Source: Actinomycetota bacterium
GTDB lineage: Bacteria > Actinomycetota > Humimicrobiia > Humimicrobiales > Humimicrobiaceae
Direction: 5' to 3'
Length of the DNA: 18,853 nt
NCBI GenBank assembly: GCA_003486795.1
Contig: DNFX01000102.1
Location: 1 to 18,853, forward strand
Position numbers and translations under genes: made by a program. Numbering within the stretch: position 1 is the first letter of the stretch; each line of letters begins with the position of its first letter. Shown piece by piece: positions 8,778 through 16,660 of the stretch. The notes beneath the pieces were generated by a model that saw nothing but the letters and a program-made list of their open reading frames with translations, was not told the origin of the DNA and made no database searches.

Positions 8778-9713
8778 TTAATTTATAAAACCAAACTCTT
8801 TCAGATCTTTTTCATTCATAGTCCAGTTTTCCCTTACCTTGACCCAAAGTTCAAGAAAAACCCTGTTTCCCAGAAGTTCCTCAATTTCTAGTCTGGACTG
8901 TGTACCTGCCTCCTTTAATATCCGGCCGGATTTACCAATAATCATTGATTTGTGAGACTTTTTGGAAACATAGATTATAGCTGAAATTTTTGTAATATTT
9001 TTTCCGGAAAGATCTTCCTCAAATTTATCAATCTCTACAGCGACAGTATGAGGAAGTTCTTCGTTTAGAAGACTTATCAGTTTTTCTCTAATAATCTCTG
9101 CTGAAATTTCTTTTACAGGTGTATCGGTAAGGATATCATCTGGAAAATAAGGAGGGCACTCGCGTAAAAAATTTTTAACTTTTTCAATAAGAACTGGTAT
9201 ATTTGTTTTTCTTAAGGCAGATATCTCAATTATATCTTTTATCAAATCTGATTCCTTTAGTTTTCTTTTTTCTTCCTTTATTTTTTCCTTACCCACAGCA
9301 TCTATTTTATTTAAAACAAAGATAACCGGTTTGTTTAAATTTTTTATTTTTTCATAAACAAAAAAATCACCCGAACCAATACCTGAAGATGCATCAGTCA
9401 TCATAATAATAAGATCAGCATCGTTGAGTGTTTTTAAAATAAGATTATTCAGCTTTTCAGTAAGAAGAGTTTTCGGTTTTAAAAATCCCGGAATATCTAC
9501 AAAAATAATTTGGGAATTATTGTCATTGTAAATACAATTGGCTCTTTTTCTTGTAGTCTGTGCTTTTGAGGAAGTTGCAAGCACTTTCTGTCCGAGAATA
9601 TTGTTTATCAGAGTCGATTTGCCTACATTGGTCCTGCCTGCAATCGCCACAAAACCTGACTTGAATACTATCTCTTTCTGAACCATATTTTTTTCTTTTT
9701 CTATATCCTGCAT
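8778..9713 (-). CDS. era: GTPase Era
   Basis: Essential ribosome-associated GTPase that binds the 3' end of 16S rRNA during 30S maturation. In 311 residues: G1 loop GRTNVGKST (26-34), effector region around AQTTRKRANCIYN (51-63), G3 VDIPG (72-76), G4 NKID (135-138), G5 SAL (165-167), and a C-terminal KH domain with the IGKSG loop (259-263) and ELLGNRVFLELWVKV. Two motif residues depart from the common forms: T for P in GRPNVGKST, and I for T in DTPG. The ATG at 9713 overlaps the acetyltransferase gene by 13 bp and has AGGG 10 nt upstream; M10 (9686) is an alternative start close to the usual N-terminus. ybeY just upstream serves the same 16S maturation step. Confidence 0.96.
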   Translation of the reverse strand: MQDIEKEKNMVQKEIVFKSGFVAIAGRTNVGKSTLINNILGQKVLATSSKAQTTRKRANCIYNDNNSQIIFVDIPGFLKPKTLLTEKLNNLILKTLNDADLIIMMTDASSGIGSGDFFVYEKIKNLNKPVIFVLNKIDAVGKEKIKEEKRKLKESDLIKDIIEISALRKTNIPVLIEKVKNFLRECPPYFPDDILTDTPVKEISAEIIREKLISLLNEELPHTVAVEIDKFEEDLSGKNITKISAIIYVSKKSHKSMIIGKSGRILKEAGTQSRLEIEELLGNRVFLELWVKVRENWTMNEKDLKEFGFIN

Positions 9714-10183
9714 GTCATCAGATCCCTGTGTATGCCCTCCCCATAGAGATTTTCAATATAATCAGTTTTTTCAAAATCAAATTTCTTATAAAGCCTGATT
9801 GCCTGAAAATTCCCAGGATCAACAGTCAGTTCAATTTTTTTAATTTTTTCTTCTTTCATTATTCTTATTGATTCTTTTAAAAGCAGACTTCCTATTCCTT
9901 TTTTTCTAAAAGATTTTTTTACGTAAAAAGAATGAATAAAAACAGTTCCTGGATCGTCCCATTTTCTTATAAGCTCATTAACTGCAATTATTTTTTCCTT
10001 TTGCCCCGGGCTTTTCCCTGTATTTTTGACAGCAACAATAATTTTTCCATACTTTATAAAAACAGGAATCACCCATTCATTGATTGAAGCACTTCGCCCA
10101 AGATTTGAAATTTCTAGTTTTTTCAGCTCAAGTGTAATATCAGGGTTAATATCATTTAATACTTTTATTGAAATATCATCCAT
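9701..10183 (-). CDS. GNAT-family N-acetyltransferase (RimI-like)
   Basis: Acetyl-CoA-dependent N-acetyltransferase; the substrate is unknown. The acetyl-CoA loop is RKKGIGS (residues 93-99 from the ATG), after the beta-strand IHSFYVKKSF, and the C-terminal signature GNFQAIRLYKKFDF is the GNAT pattern that pairs acceptor and CoA binding. N-terminal acetylation of ribosomal proteins (RimI type) is possible because it lies between ybeY and era, but this part of the family is too general to assign. About 160 residues, normal length. Start uncertain: ATG at 10183, or in-frame TTG at 10201 adding six residues; neither has a Shine-Dalgarno sequence. The 39 nt between it and ybeY contain an exact TTGACA (minus strand) without a matching -10. 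It overlaps era by 13 bp, so the two are coupled. Confidence 0.85.
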   Translation of the reverse strand: MDDISIKVLNDINPDITLELKKLEISNLGRSASINEWVIPVFIKYGKIIVAVKNTGKSPGQKEKIIAVNELIRKWDDPGTVFIHSFYVKKSFRKKGIGSLLLKESIRIMKEEKIKKIELTVDPGNFQAIRLYKKFDFEKTDYIENLYGEGIHRDLMTCRI

Positions 10184-10240
10184 GTCAAATTCAGCAGGCA
10201 AAAAAGTAATTTCATCTAAATTTTACTATACGTGTCAACA

Positions 10241-10735
10241 CTAAAAGGCTGTAAATTCCTTTTCTGCAAGTTTTAGAAGTCTTAGCTGTTCATTTTCCAT
10301 ATTCTGCCTGTCTTCATCTGAATCATGTTCATGTCCGTAAATATGAAGGATTCCGTGGATTATTAAAAATACAAGAAGCCTTTCCAGACTCCAGTCATCT
10401 CCGTATTCTTTTAGATTATCTTTTGCAACAGCAGGGCATAAAAGAATCTCTCCTACAGTAAAGAAACCGTATTCTTTTCTGAATTCTTTCTCATCACCCA
10501 TAAAACCGAAAATATCTTTGTCCGTTCTGTATGAAAATGAAAGCACATCCGTAGGTTTGTCAATATGTCTGTATTTTTTATTTATTTCTCTTATTTCATC
10601 TTTTCCTACAAGAGCAATGTTCAGCTCACTGCTTTCATCTTTTTCGAACTGGCTGAAAACAAAATTGGCAACCAAGCTTATTTTATTTTCATTGATATCA
10701 ATATCTTCTTGGTTATTTATTATTATTACTTCCAT
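10241..10735 (-). CDS. ybeY: Endoribonuclease / rRNA maturation factor YbeY
   Basis: Zinc metalloprotein needed for 16S rRNA 3'-end processing and ribosome quality control. The signature HGILHIYGHEH supplies the three zinc histidines H127, H131 and H137. Upstream, INKKYRHIDKPTDVLSFSY (51-69) and GEILLCPAVA are the conserved core. The 164 residues are the usual size. The ATG has AAGGAAAG 7-10 nt upstream. The aspartate common in the signature (GHDH or GYDH) is glutamate here. It follows pgpH by 43 nt and precedes the GNAT and era genes. Confidence 0.95.
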   Translation of the reverse strand: MEVIIINNQEDIDINENKISLVANFVFSQFEKDESSELNIALVGKDEIREINKKYRHIDKPTDVLSFSYRTDKDIFGFMGDEKEFRKEYGFFTVGEILLCPAVAKDNLKEYGDDWSLERLLVFLIIHGILHIYGHEHDSDEDRQNMENEQLRLLKLAEKEFTAF

Positions 10736-10778
10736 TTATTTTCTTTCCTTATAAATTGTTAATGCCGTTTAAAAGCTC

Positions 10779-12974
10779 TTAGACTTCCTTTTCGGATGAA
10801 ATTGCATGAGAAGGAGATAACTCCTGATATGAAATTCTCGAATGATATATAGCTATAAGTCCGTCAATAAGTGTATTTTTCACTATATTTACTTCCCTTA
10901 TTGTTATATCAGCTTCACTTAACTGTTCATCATCAATCTTTGATTTTACTATATCGTTTACCATCTGTTCGATTTTCTTTGGTGTTATTTTATCAATTGA
11001 TCTTACTGCTGCCTCAGTAGCATCAGCAAGCATAAGAATAGCTGCTTCCTTTGTTTTAGGTTTTTTTGCCGGATAACGGAAATGGCCTTCCATTATACCT
11101 TCAGGATTTGAGCTATTTAATTTTGATAGTTCAATATCTTTCTGTTTTTTATAAAAATAAGTAATAACAGAGCTGCCGTGATGCTGGGAAATTATCTCAA
11201 CTACTTTTTTTGGTATTTTATTTTTTATCGCAATCTCAACACCATCTTTTATATGGTTGGCAATAATATTTTTACTCAGCGAAGGATTAAGTCTGTCATG
11301 GATATTTTCAACATTTAACTGGTTTTCATAAAAATATTCCGGTCTTTTCATCTTCCCCAAATCATGATAAAGGGCAGCAACTTTTACAAGAAGAGCATCT
11401 GCTCCTATTGCGTTTGCACATGATTCTGAAAGATGACTTACAAGAATACTGTGGTTATAAGTACCCGGTGCATTTATCAGTAATTCTTTTAAAAGCGGCT
11501 GGTCGGTATGAGATAATTCAAGAAGGCCCATTGCTGTCACAATCCTGAAAGAAGATTCTATAAATGGAAGCAGACCGATAGTTATTATTGCTGAAATAAC
11601 TCCATTGACTATGCCCAGTACAAAATATAATGCAATAACTTTAAAATCTCCGCTGATAAGATTGGTAATCAGAAACAGAAATGCAAGGAATAATGAGCTG
11701 AAAAATCCTCCTCGCATTATTGAGCTTCTTTGTGATACATTTGACACCAGAAATGTTGAGAATGTCCCGCCAAGAAAATATGTAAGAGCCATCTGATAGT
11801 CAAAATTGGCAGCAATACCCAGATTGACTGCAAGAATTATTGATAATATTATTCCTGCCCTTGTATCAAAAATTATTGAGCCTAGCATCGATGCGGCCAT
11901 AATGGGGAAAAGATATACCCAGAAATTAAGATGAAGACTTGATAATGTGGTAAATATTTTTATAAGAATAATAAATACAATAATTATAGTTGAAGATATC
12001 CATAGTTTCCTTATGTTGTCAAAAATATTCTTATTGAATTTAAAAAGATAAAAGTAAAAAATTGAAAAAGTTACAAGATTTATAAAACATATGTACAGAA
12101 ACACCTTCCAGTTAAAACCGGTATTTAAAAGTCCGAGATTTGAAAGTATAAGAATATCATTTTCGCTTACTATTTCACCTTCACTAATTATGGTCTGCCC
12201 TTCAACTATTGTCACAATATGAGGAGGTGTTTCCTCTCTTGCCTGCATTCTTGCCTTTTCAGTAGCAGCTGCATCAAAAACTGCTGTAGGCTTTAGATTC
12301 TGAATCAAAACTCCTGAAACGATTAATTTTTCAACACTGGAAAGATCTTCCTGTTCATTTACAATTCTGTTTACCTCTATCTTCTTGGCATCAATATCAT
12401 TCGGTTTTATATTCTCCTTCATTATCTCTTTTGCAAGAGATAATGTTTTTTCCATGACTGTGCTGTTTTTCTCAAAGTCAAGATTTATGGCCTCTCTGAT
12501 AAGCTGCTCTTCATAATTCCCGCCAAGAAGAGCTGACATGTAATCAGTTTTCTCCGCAATTTCAAGAGTATCCTTCTTCTTTACAATTTTCGCAAGCTGG
12601 AAAAAAAACCTTATCTGATACAAAACCCCCTCTTCACCATTAAGAATCTCGGTATCATATTCATAGACATCTGCAACTTCTATTTCTCTTTTGTTCCTGT
12701 CTTCCTCAGTCATGACAGGATCTTCAAAACTTATACTCTTGTTTGCCTTAATAGTCCTGGGACTTTGCTTGCCCAGCTCAATACCAAGATCAGGGGTAAA
12801 GTTATAGGAAAGAATTGCAACTACAATTCCAAAAGTAATAAGAAAAGTATATAGCCTTCTTGCAAAAATGTTCTTAATGCCAAAATATCTGCTAAAAAAA
12901 CTCCCGTCGTTTTCTCTTGGATTTTCAGATTTTACTATGCTTTTGGTCTGTTCTTTTATTTTTTTTGAAATCAT
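10779..12974 (-). CDS. pgpH: 7TM HD-domain phosphodiesterase, PgpH/YqfF type (c-di-AMP hydrolase candidate)
   Basis: Membrane protein of the family whose Listeria and Bacillus members hydrolyse c-di-AMP to pApA. In 731 residues: a charged cytoplasmic N-terminus, TM helix 1 (about 42-58), a large extracellular 7TMR-HDED domain (about 60-285), a bundle of hydrophobic helices (about 290-480), then a cytoplasmic HD domain with H508 (TYNHS), H537-D538 (YHDLGK), H574 (IANHIKDG), H598-H599 (SQHHG) and D651 (LMLADATEA), the full metal set of this family. The ATG sits 22 nt after phoH without a visible Shine-Dalgarno sequence. Gene position between phoH and ybeY is the classic one in Firmicutes. It implies c-di-AMP signalling, although the cyclase is not in the window. 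Confidence 0.94.
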   Translation of the reverse strand: MISKKIKEQTKSIVKSENPRENDGSFFSRYFGIKNIFARRLYTFLITFGIVVAILSYNFTPDLGIELGKQSPRTIKANKSISFEDPVMTEEDRNKREIEVADVYEYDTEILNGEEGVLYQIRFFFQLAKIVKKKDTLEIAEKTDYMSALLGGNYEEQLIREAINLDFEKNSTVMEKTLSLAKEIMKENIKPNDIDAKKIEVNRIVNEQEDLSSVEKLIVSGVLIQNLKPTAVFDAAATEKARMQAREETPPHIVTIVEGQTIISEGEIVSENDILILSNLGLLNTGFNWKVFLYICFINLVTFSIFYFYLFKFNKNIFDNIRKLWISSTIIIVFIILIKIFTTLSSLHLNFWVYLFPIMAASMLGSIIFDTRAGIILSIILAVNLGIAANFDYQMALTYFLGGTFSTFLVSNVSQRSSIMRGGFFSSLFLAFLFLITNLISGDFKVIALYFVLGIVNGVISAIITIGLLPFIESSFRIVTAMGLLELSHTDQPLLKELLINAPGTYNHSILVSHLSESCANAIGADALLVKVAALYHDLGKMKRPEYFYENQLNVENIHDRLNPSLSKNIIANHIKDGVEIAIKNKIPKKVVEIISQHHGSSVITYFYKKQKDIELSKLNSSNPEGIMEGHFRYPAKKPKTKEAAILMLADATEAAVRSIDKITPKKIEQMVNDIVKSKIDDEQLSEADITIREVNIVKNTLIDGLIAIYHSRISYQELSPSHAISSEKEV

Positions 12975-12996
12975 GATTATAAAGGATGTTTAAATA

Positions 12997-14010
12997 TCAC
13001 TGCTTTTCTTTTTTCACAGCTGATTTATCTGCAGAGTTTTTATTTAGAGATTCTTCTTCATAAAGCCTGTAGGCATTTACTATTTTCTGTACCAGACTGT
13101 GTCTTACCACATCATCAGCTGTCAGATAGACAAAATCTATACCCTGTATATTTTTAAGTATGCTGTTTACCACAACAAGTCCTGATTGTTTCCCTTCAGG
13201 CAAATCCACCTGGGTAATATCACCTGTAATAACAACCTTGGAGCCGAAACCAAGCCTTGTCAGAAACATCTTCATCTGTTCGGGTGAAGTGTTCTGTGCC
13301 TCATCAAGAATGATAAAGGAATCGTTAAGGGTCCTTCCGCGCATATAGGCAAGAGGTATCACTTCTATAATGTTCATCTCCATGTACTGCTGAAATATTT
13401 CCACATCAAGCATCTCGTACAATCCGTCATAAAGTGGCTTCAGGAAAGGATTGACTTTTTCGTAAAGATCCCCCGGGAGAAACCCCAGTTTTTCCCCTGC
13501 TTCTACAACAGGCTTTACAAGCACTATCCTTCCTATTTCATTTGCCTTCAATGCATTAACTGCCATTGCAAGCGCAAGATAAGTCTTTCCGGTACCAGCG
13601 GGACCTATTCCGAATATTATTGTATTGTTTTTGATAGCCTCAATATACCTCTGCTGCCCTGCTGTCCTTGCCTTTATCTTTTTTCCATTATTGACAATAA
13701 TATAATTATTGAATATTTCATGTGGTTTTAATATGGATTTACTGTTCATAATTTGTATTGAATCATTTATTTTTTCTGAATTAATTCTCTGACCTATATT
13801 AATTTGTAAGGTCAGCTCATTTAATAGATTTGCAGCATGTTCAACGTTTTTTTTCTGTCCCGTGACTTCGATATCATTACCAAGAACGAAAATATCAACA
13901 TTAAAATCCTGCTCTATCTTTTTTATATATTTATCTCTTTCACCAAGAAGCTCAGCTATTGAGTGATTTTTTGCGAATTCCATTTTTAATTTCTGTTTTA
14001 CTGGTCTCAA
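12997..14010 (-). CDS. phoH: PhoH-like ATPase
   Basis: Cytoplasmic P-loop ATPase of the PhoH family, linked to RNA metabolism and ribosome-associated processes by its steady pairing with ybeY; the reaction is poorly defined. Full length at 337 residues: an N-terminal KH-like region (about 15-75), then Walker A GPAGTGKT (136-143), LVKPVVEAGEKLGFLPGDL (164-182), Walker B IILDEAQ (233-239), and ITGDITQVDLP (261-271). The start is TTG at 14010: AAAGGGG (14020-14026) lies 9 nt upstream, whereas the next in-frame ATG (13983) has no ribosome binding site. It follows the HIT gene by 18 nt and precedes pgpH by 22 nt, so it is an operon member. Confidence 0.94.
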   Translation of the reverse strand: MRPVKQKLKMEFAKNHSIAELLGERDKYIKKIEQDFNVDIFVLGNDIEVTGQKKNVEHAANLLNELTLQINIGQRINSEKINDSIQIMNSKSILKPHEIFNNYIIVNNGKKIKARTAGQQRYIEAIKNNTIIFGIGPAGTGKTYLALAMAVNALKANEIGRIVLVKPVVEAGEKLGFLPGDLYEKVNPFLKPLYDGLYEMLDVEIFQQYMEMNIIEVIPLAYMRGRTLNDSFIILDEAQNTSPEQMKMFLTRLGFGSKVVITGDITQVDLPEGKQSGLVVVNSILKNIQGIDFVYLTADDVVRHSLVQKIVNAYRLYEEESLNKNSADKSAVKKEKQ

Positions 14011-14028
14011 GTAATTTTTCCCCTTTTT

Positions 14029-14370
14029 TTATCCCGGAGGCCAGACGAATTTACGACCGCCGATTATATGAAAATGCAAATGCCTGACACTCTGGCATGC
14101 AGATTCTCCTATATTGGTCACTACCCGAAAACCTTTACTGCTTATGCCAAATTCATCTGCCATTTTATTTATTATTATAAACATATTTTTTATCTTTGAT
14201 GCATCGAGCCTGTCTATCTCCATAAGAGATTCGACATGGATTCTCGGTATAATCAGAAGATGTATGTCTGCGACCGGATTGATATCTTTAAAGACAACAA
14301 AATCTTCATCTTCGAAAACTATATCACTGTCTATCTGTTTGTTCGCTATTTTACAGAAAATACAATCCAA
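14029..14370 (-). CDS. HIT-family (HINT-like) nucleotide-binding hydrolase
   Basis: Histidine-triad protein of the HINT branch, which hydrolyses AMP-lysine or AMP-amidate type purine nucleoside phosphoramidates; the biological substrate in bacteria is unclear. The triad is H97-L-H99-F-H101 in RHLHFHIIGG, followed by the family ending FVWPPG. The N-terminus CIFCKIANKQI carries a C3-x2-C6 pair typical of zinc-binding HINT proteins. 113 residues, the usual size. The start is TTG at 14370, fixed by a perfect AGGAGG (14376-14381) 5 nt upstream; no in-frame ATG is available nearby. It lies 79 nt after mtaB and 18 nt before phoH, and probably heads a transcription unit. Confidence 0.93.
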   Translation of the reverse strand: MDCIFCKIANKQIDSDIVFEDEDFVVFKDINPVADIHLLIIPRIHVESLMEIDRLDASKIKNMFIIINKMADEFGISSKGFRVVTNIGESACQSVRHLHFHIIGGRKFVWPPG

Positions 14371-14375
14371 AATAA

Positions 14376-14381
14376 CCTCCT
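14376..14381 (-). promoter_or_regulatory. Ribosome binding site AGGAGG of the HIT gene
   Basis: Full AGGAGG, the strongest Shine-Dalgarno core in the window, 5 nt before a TTG codon. It decides the TTG start at 14368-14370. Confidence 0.8.
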
Positions 14382-14413
14382 GTAAAAGTATTAAAGATTA
14401 ACATAACATTAAT

Positions 14414-14441
14414 ATTATAGTTATTAAAAGCTAAAAAACAA
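14414..14441 (-). promoter_or_regulatory. Candidate promoter of the HIT-phoH-pgpH-ybeY unit
   Basis: Minus strand: perfect TATAAT (14414-14419), 16-bp spacer, and a weak -35 TTGTTT (14436-14441, three of six matches) in the mtaB-HIT gap. The predicted leader of roughly 35-40 nt carries the AGGAGG site. AT-rich background lowers certainty. Confidence 0.35.
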
Positions 14442-14449
14442 AAAATACA

Positions 14450-15808
14450 TTATTCAGACAGCTCTCCTGTCAGCCCTCTTTCAGAAATTTCTGTAACAAA
14501 AACACTATATATCCTGCCCTGAAAAACCGATTCTGCCTGCCGGCTATTTTTCAGTGAAATCATTACTTTTACATATTCCTCGCTCATTCCGGAAGCTGTC
14601 ATTTCTTTTTTATCTGTTTTTTCTACTAACACGCTTACCTGTTTTTTTAAAAACTTTTCCATATATTTTTTTCGGATTGAGTCACAATAACTTCTTAAAA
14701 ACATTGCTCTGTAATACTTGATATTATCAGATATCTGGTTTTCCATTTTCCCGGCAGCTGTTCCCGGTCTTGGGGAAAATCTGAAAACGTGGACTTTTGA
14801 AAATAAAAATTTTTCAATAAAATTTACTGTCTTATAAAAATCTTCTTCACTTTCGTCCGGAAAACCTACAATTACATCTGTGGTAAGTGAAATATCAGGA
14901 ATAATACTCTTTATTTTATTTAATCTTTTTGAGAAGGACTCCGTACTGTAAGGCCTCTTCATCATTTTCAGTATCCTGTCACTCCCGCTTTGCAGCGGAA
15001 TATGCAGATGTTTTGCAATTCTTTCTGAGCCCGCAATGATTTCTACAAGTTCATCACTTAATTCATTTATCTCTATTGAACTCAGCCTTATTCTTTTAAT
15101 ATCGGTTTTTAGAAGTACCTGTTCCAGAAGATTTTTTAAATTATAAATACCGGTTTTATTAATCCGGAAATCTTCATTTTTATCATTGGTTTCTATTCCG
15201 TATTTTCCTATATGCGTCCCCGTAAGCACTATTTCTTCAAGTCCGGCCTGGCTAATAAGATTAATCTCACCTATAATTCTTTCGGGATCCCTGCTTATAT
15301 ATTTATTTCTTACAAAAGGAACAATGCAGTAAGTGCAGTTCTGTCTGCAACCATCCTGGATTTTTACAAGTTGTCTTGTGTGCAGATTTGAAAAAAAAGT
15401 TTCTTTACTGCTTTTTATTTCGGGCTTGATGACATCTCCCAGTTTTTTAATCACAAAATCAGGAATCTTTTGTTTCTGTTCATTTGTAAAGATTTTTCCA
15501 ATATTTTCTTTTTCCAGAAAATCATGATTCAGAATTACATAACAGCCGGTGACAATAAGTAAAGCACCGGGATTTTTCTTCTTTATCTTTCTTATAAGCT
15601 GCCTTACCTTGCTGTCGCTTGCCATTGTAACTGTGCAGGTATTTATAATTATAACGTCGGATGTTAAATAATTAGCCGAATAGATAATACCTGCTTCGGA
15701 CAGCCTGCGTGCTATTTCATCAGACTCGCTCTGATTTGTTTTGCATCCCAGAGTCAGGATGGAAAATCTATGAACCTTATCTGTTTTAATATCCATAATT
15801 CTTTTCAT
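14450..15808 (-). CDS. mtaB: tRNA (N6-threonylcarbamoyladenosine(37)-C2)-methylthiotransferase MtaB
   Basis: Radical-SAM enzyme that turns t6A37 into ms2t6A in tRNAs reading ANN codons. In 452 residues: the N-terminal methylthiotransferase domain has three cluster cysteines C22 (LGCKTNQSESD), C58 (NTCTV) and C89 (TGCY); the radical-SAM domain has C154-x3-C158-x2-C161 (DGCRQNCTYCIVPFVR); SGSDRILKMMKRPYS and FPDESEEDF follow; the C-terminal region (about 375-445) fits a TRAM tRNA-binding domain. LGCKTNQ favours MtaB over MiaB or RimO. Start: ATG at 15808 has no Shine-Dalgarno sequence; a second ATG at 15796 with AAAAG upstream is an alternative. It lies directly after rsmE, as in Bacillus. Confidence 0.95.
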   Translation of the reverse strand: MKRIMDIKTDKVHRFSILTLGCKTNQSESDEIARRLSEAGIIYSANYLTSDVIIINTCTVTMASDSKVRQLIRKIKKKNPGALLIVTGCYVILNHDFLEKENIGKIFTNEQKQKIPDFVIKKLGDVIKPEIKSSKETFFSNLHTRQLVKIQDGCRQNCTYCIVPFVRNKYISRDPERIIGEINLISQAGLEEIVLTGTHIGKYGIETNDKNEDFRINKTGIYNLKNLLEQVLLKTDIKRIRLSSIEINELSDELVEIIAGSERIAKHLHIPLQSGSDRILKMMKRPYSTESFSKRLNKIKSIIPDISLTTDVIVGFPDESEEDFYKTVNFIEKFLFSKVHVFRFSPRPGTAAGKMENQISDNIKYYRAMFLRSYCDSIRKKYMEKFLKKQVSVLVEKTDKKEMTASGMSEEYVKVMISLKNSRQAESVFQGRIYSVFVTEISERGLTGELSE

Positions 15809-15855
15809 TTAAGTAATTAAAAAATCAAAGTAATAATTAAAAAAATAAACCCGGT

Positions 15856-15888
15856 AAAAAATTACTGATAAAAGATAAATAATATCAG
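15856..15888 (-). terminator. Weak terminator-like hairpin at the end of rsmE
   Basis: Minus-strand RNA CUGAUA (15883-15888), a 12-nt loop, UAUCAG (15865-15870), then UAA and a U6 run (15856-15861). The stem is only 6 bp with few G-C pairs and overlaps the rsmE stop codon, so efficiency would be low. Confidence 0.3.
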
Positions 15889-16649
15889 AAAAAAACAGAG
15901 GCAATATATTTTATTACTGATGATAGAAAGATTGAGGCAGTTTCGGCTTTCAATATATTGCTCCCGAGACTTATGGGCTTTGCTCCCTTAAGGGTTAATT
16001 TACTTACTTCATTTTCCTCAAAACCACCCTCAGGGCCTATTATATAACCTATTCTTAAGGGCTTTTTGTTATCGATATTATTTCCAATAAGTTTCTTCAG
16101 GTCATCAATTATATTTATTTTTCCCGGAGATGATTTGCTTAACCCTTCATAAGGCAGATAAATCACATTAAAATCTGAAGGTCTGATATCATCAAGACTG
16201 ATTCTGTCTTTTATGTTCAGCAGAAAATCCCTTTTACATTGCTTTGAAGCTTCTTCTGCAATTTTTCCCCATCTCTTTGTTTTAATTTCAGCATCTTTAT
16301 CCTCGACAATCACCCTTTTGCTTTTTACCGGGAAAAAATCCTGTATACCCAGTTCAGCTGCTTTCTGTATAACAAGTTCCATCGAAGTCCTTTTGAGCAT
16401 ACACTGAAACAAAGTTATAATTATATTTTCTGATGTGATTTTTCTTTTTTCGATTATTTTAAGCAGTGTCTCTTTTTTACTGATTTCAGAGATTTCTGCG
16501 ATATATCTGTAATTATTATCTGAGACTTCAATTATTTCCTTTACTTTTGACCTTAGCACTTTAATGAGATGATTGTGATTATCACCTTCAAGGATGATTT
16601 CATCAGCAGAAATATTTTCGGGATCAATAAAAAAATAAGGATAGCTCAT
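15885..16649 (-). CDS. rsmE: 16S rRNA (uracil(1498)-N3)-methyltransferase RsmE
   Basis: SPOUT-class methyltransferase that makes m3U1498 in 16S rRNA using S-adenosylmethionine. The 254 residues have an N-terminal PUA-like RNA-binding part (HNHLIKVLRSK, 25-35), then QKAAELGIQDFFPVKSKR (95-112), AEEASKQCKR (131-140), and the knotted SAM site IGPEGGFEENEV (204-215) and LGSNILKAETASI (228-240). The usual LGxRILRTETA motif is altered (N and K replace arginines). The ATG is 11 nt after dnaJ and has no Shine-Dalgarno sequence, suggesting reinitiation. dnaJ followed by rsmE is conserved in several Gram-positive phyla. Confidence 0.94.
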   Translation of the reverse strand: MSYPYFFIDPENISADEIILEGDNHNHLIKVLRSKVKEIIEVSDNNYRYIAEISEISKKETLLKIIEKRKITSENIIITLFQCMLKRTSMELVIQKAAELGIQDFFPVKSKRVIVEDKDAEIKTKRWGKIAEEASKQCKRDFLLNIKDRISLDDIRPSDFNVIYLPYEGLSKSSPGKINIIDDLKKLIGNNIDNKKPLRIGYIIGPEGGFEENEVSKLTLKGAKPISLGSNILKAETASIFLSSVIKYIASVFF

Positions 16650-16660
16650 AATAAAAAATA

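Noticed and set aside
10202..10240. Exact TTGACA between ybeY and the GNAT gene as a promoter
   Set aside because: No acceptable -10 lies 16-18 bp downstream; nearby TATAGT and TAAAAT are far too close.
12975..12996. TATAAT immediately before the pgpH ATG as a promoter
   Set aside because: A start 6-8 nt below this -10 would fall at or inside the start codon, no -35 is visible, and the gene sits in a tight operon 22 nt after phoH.
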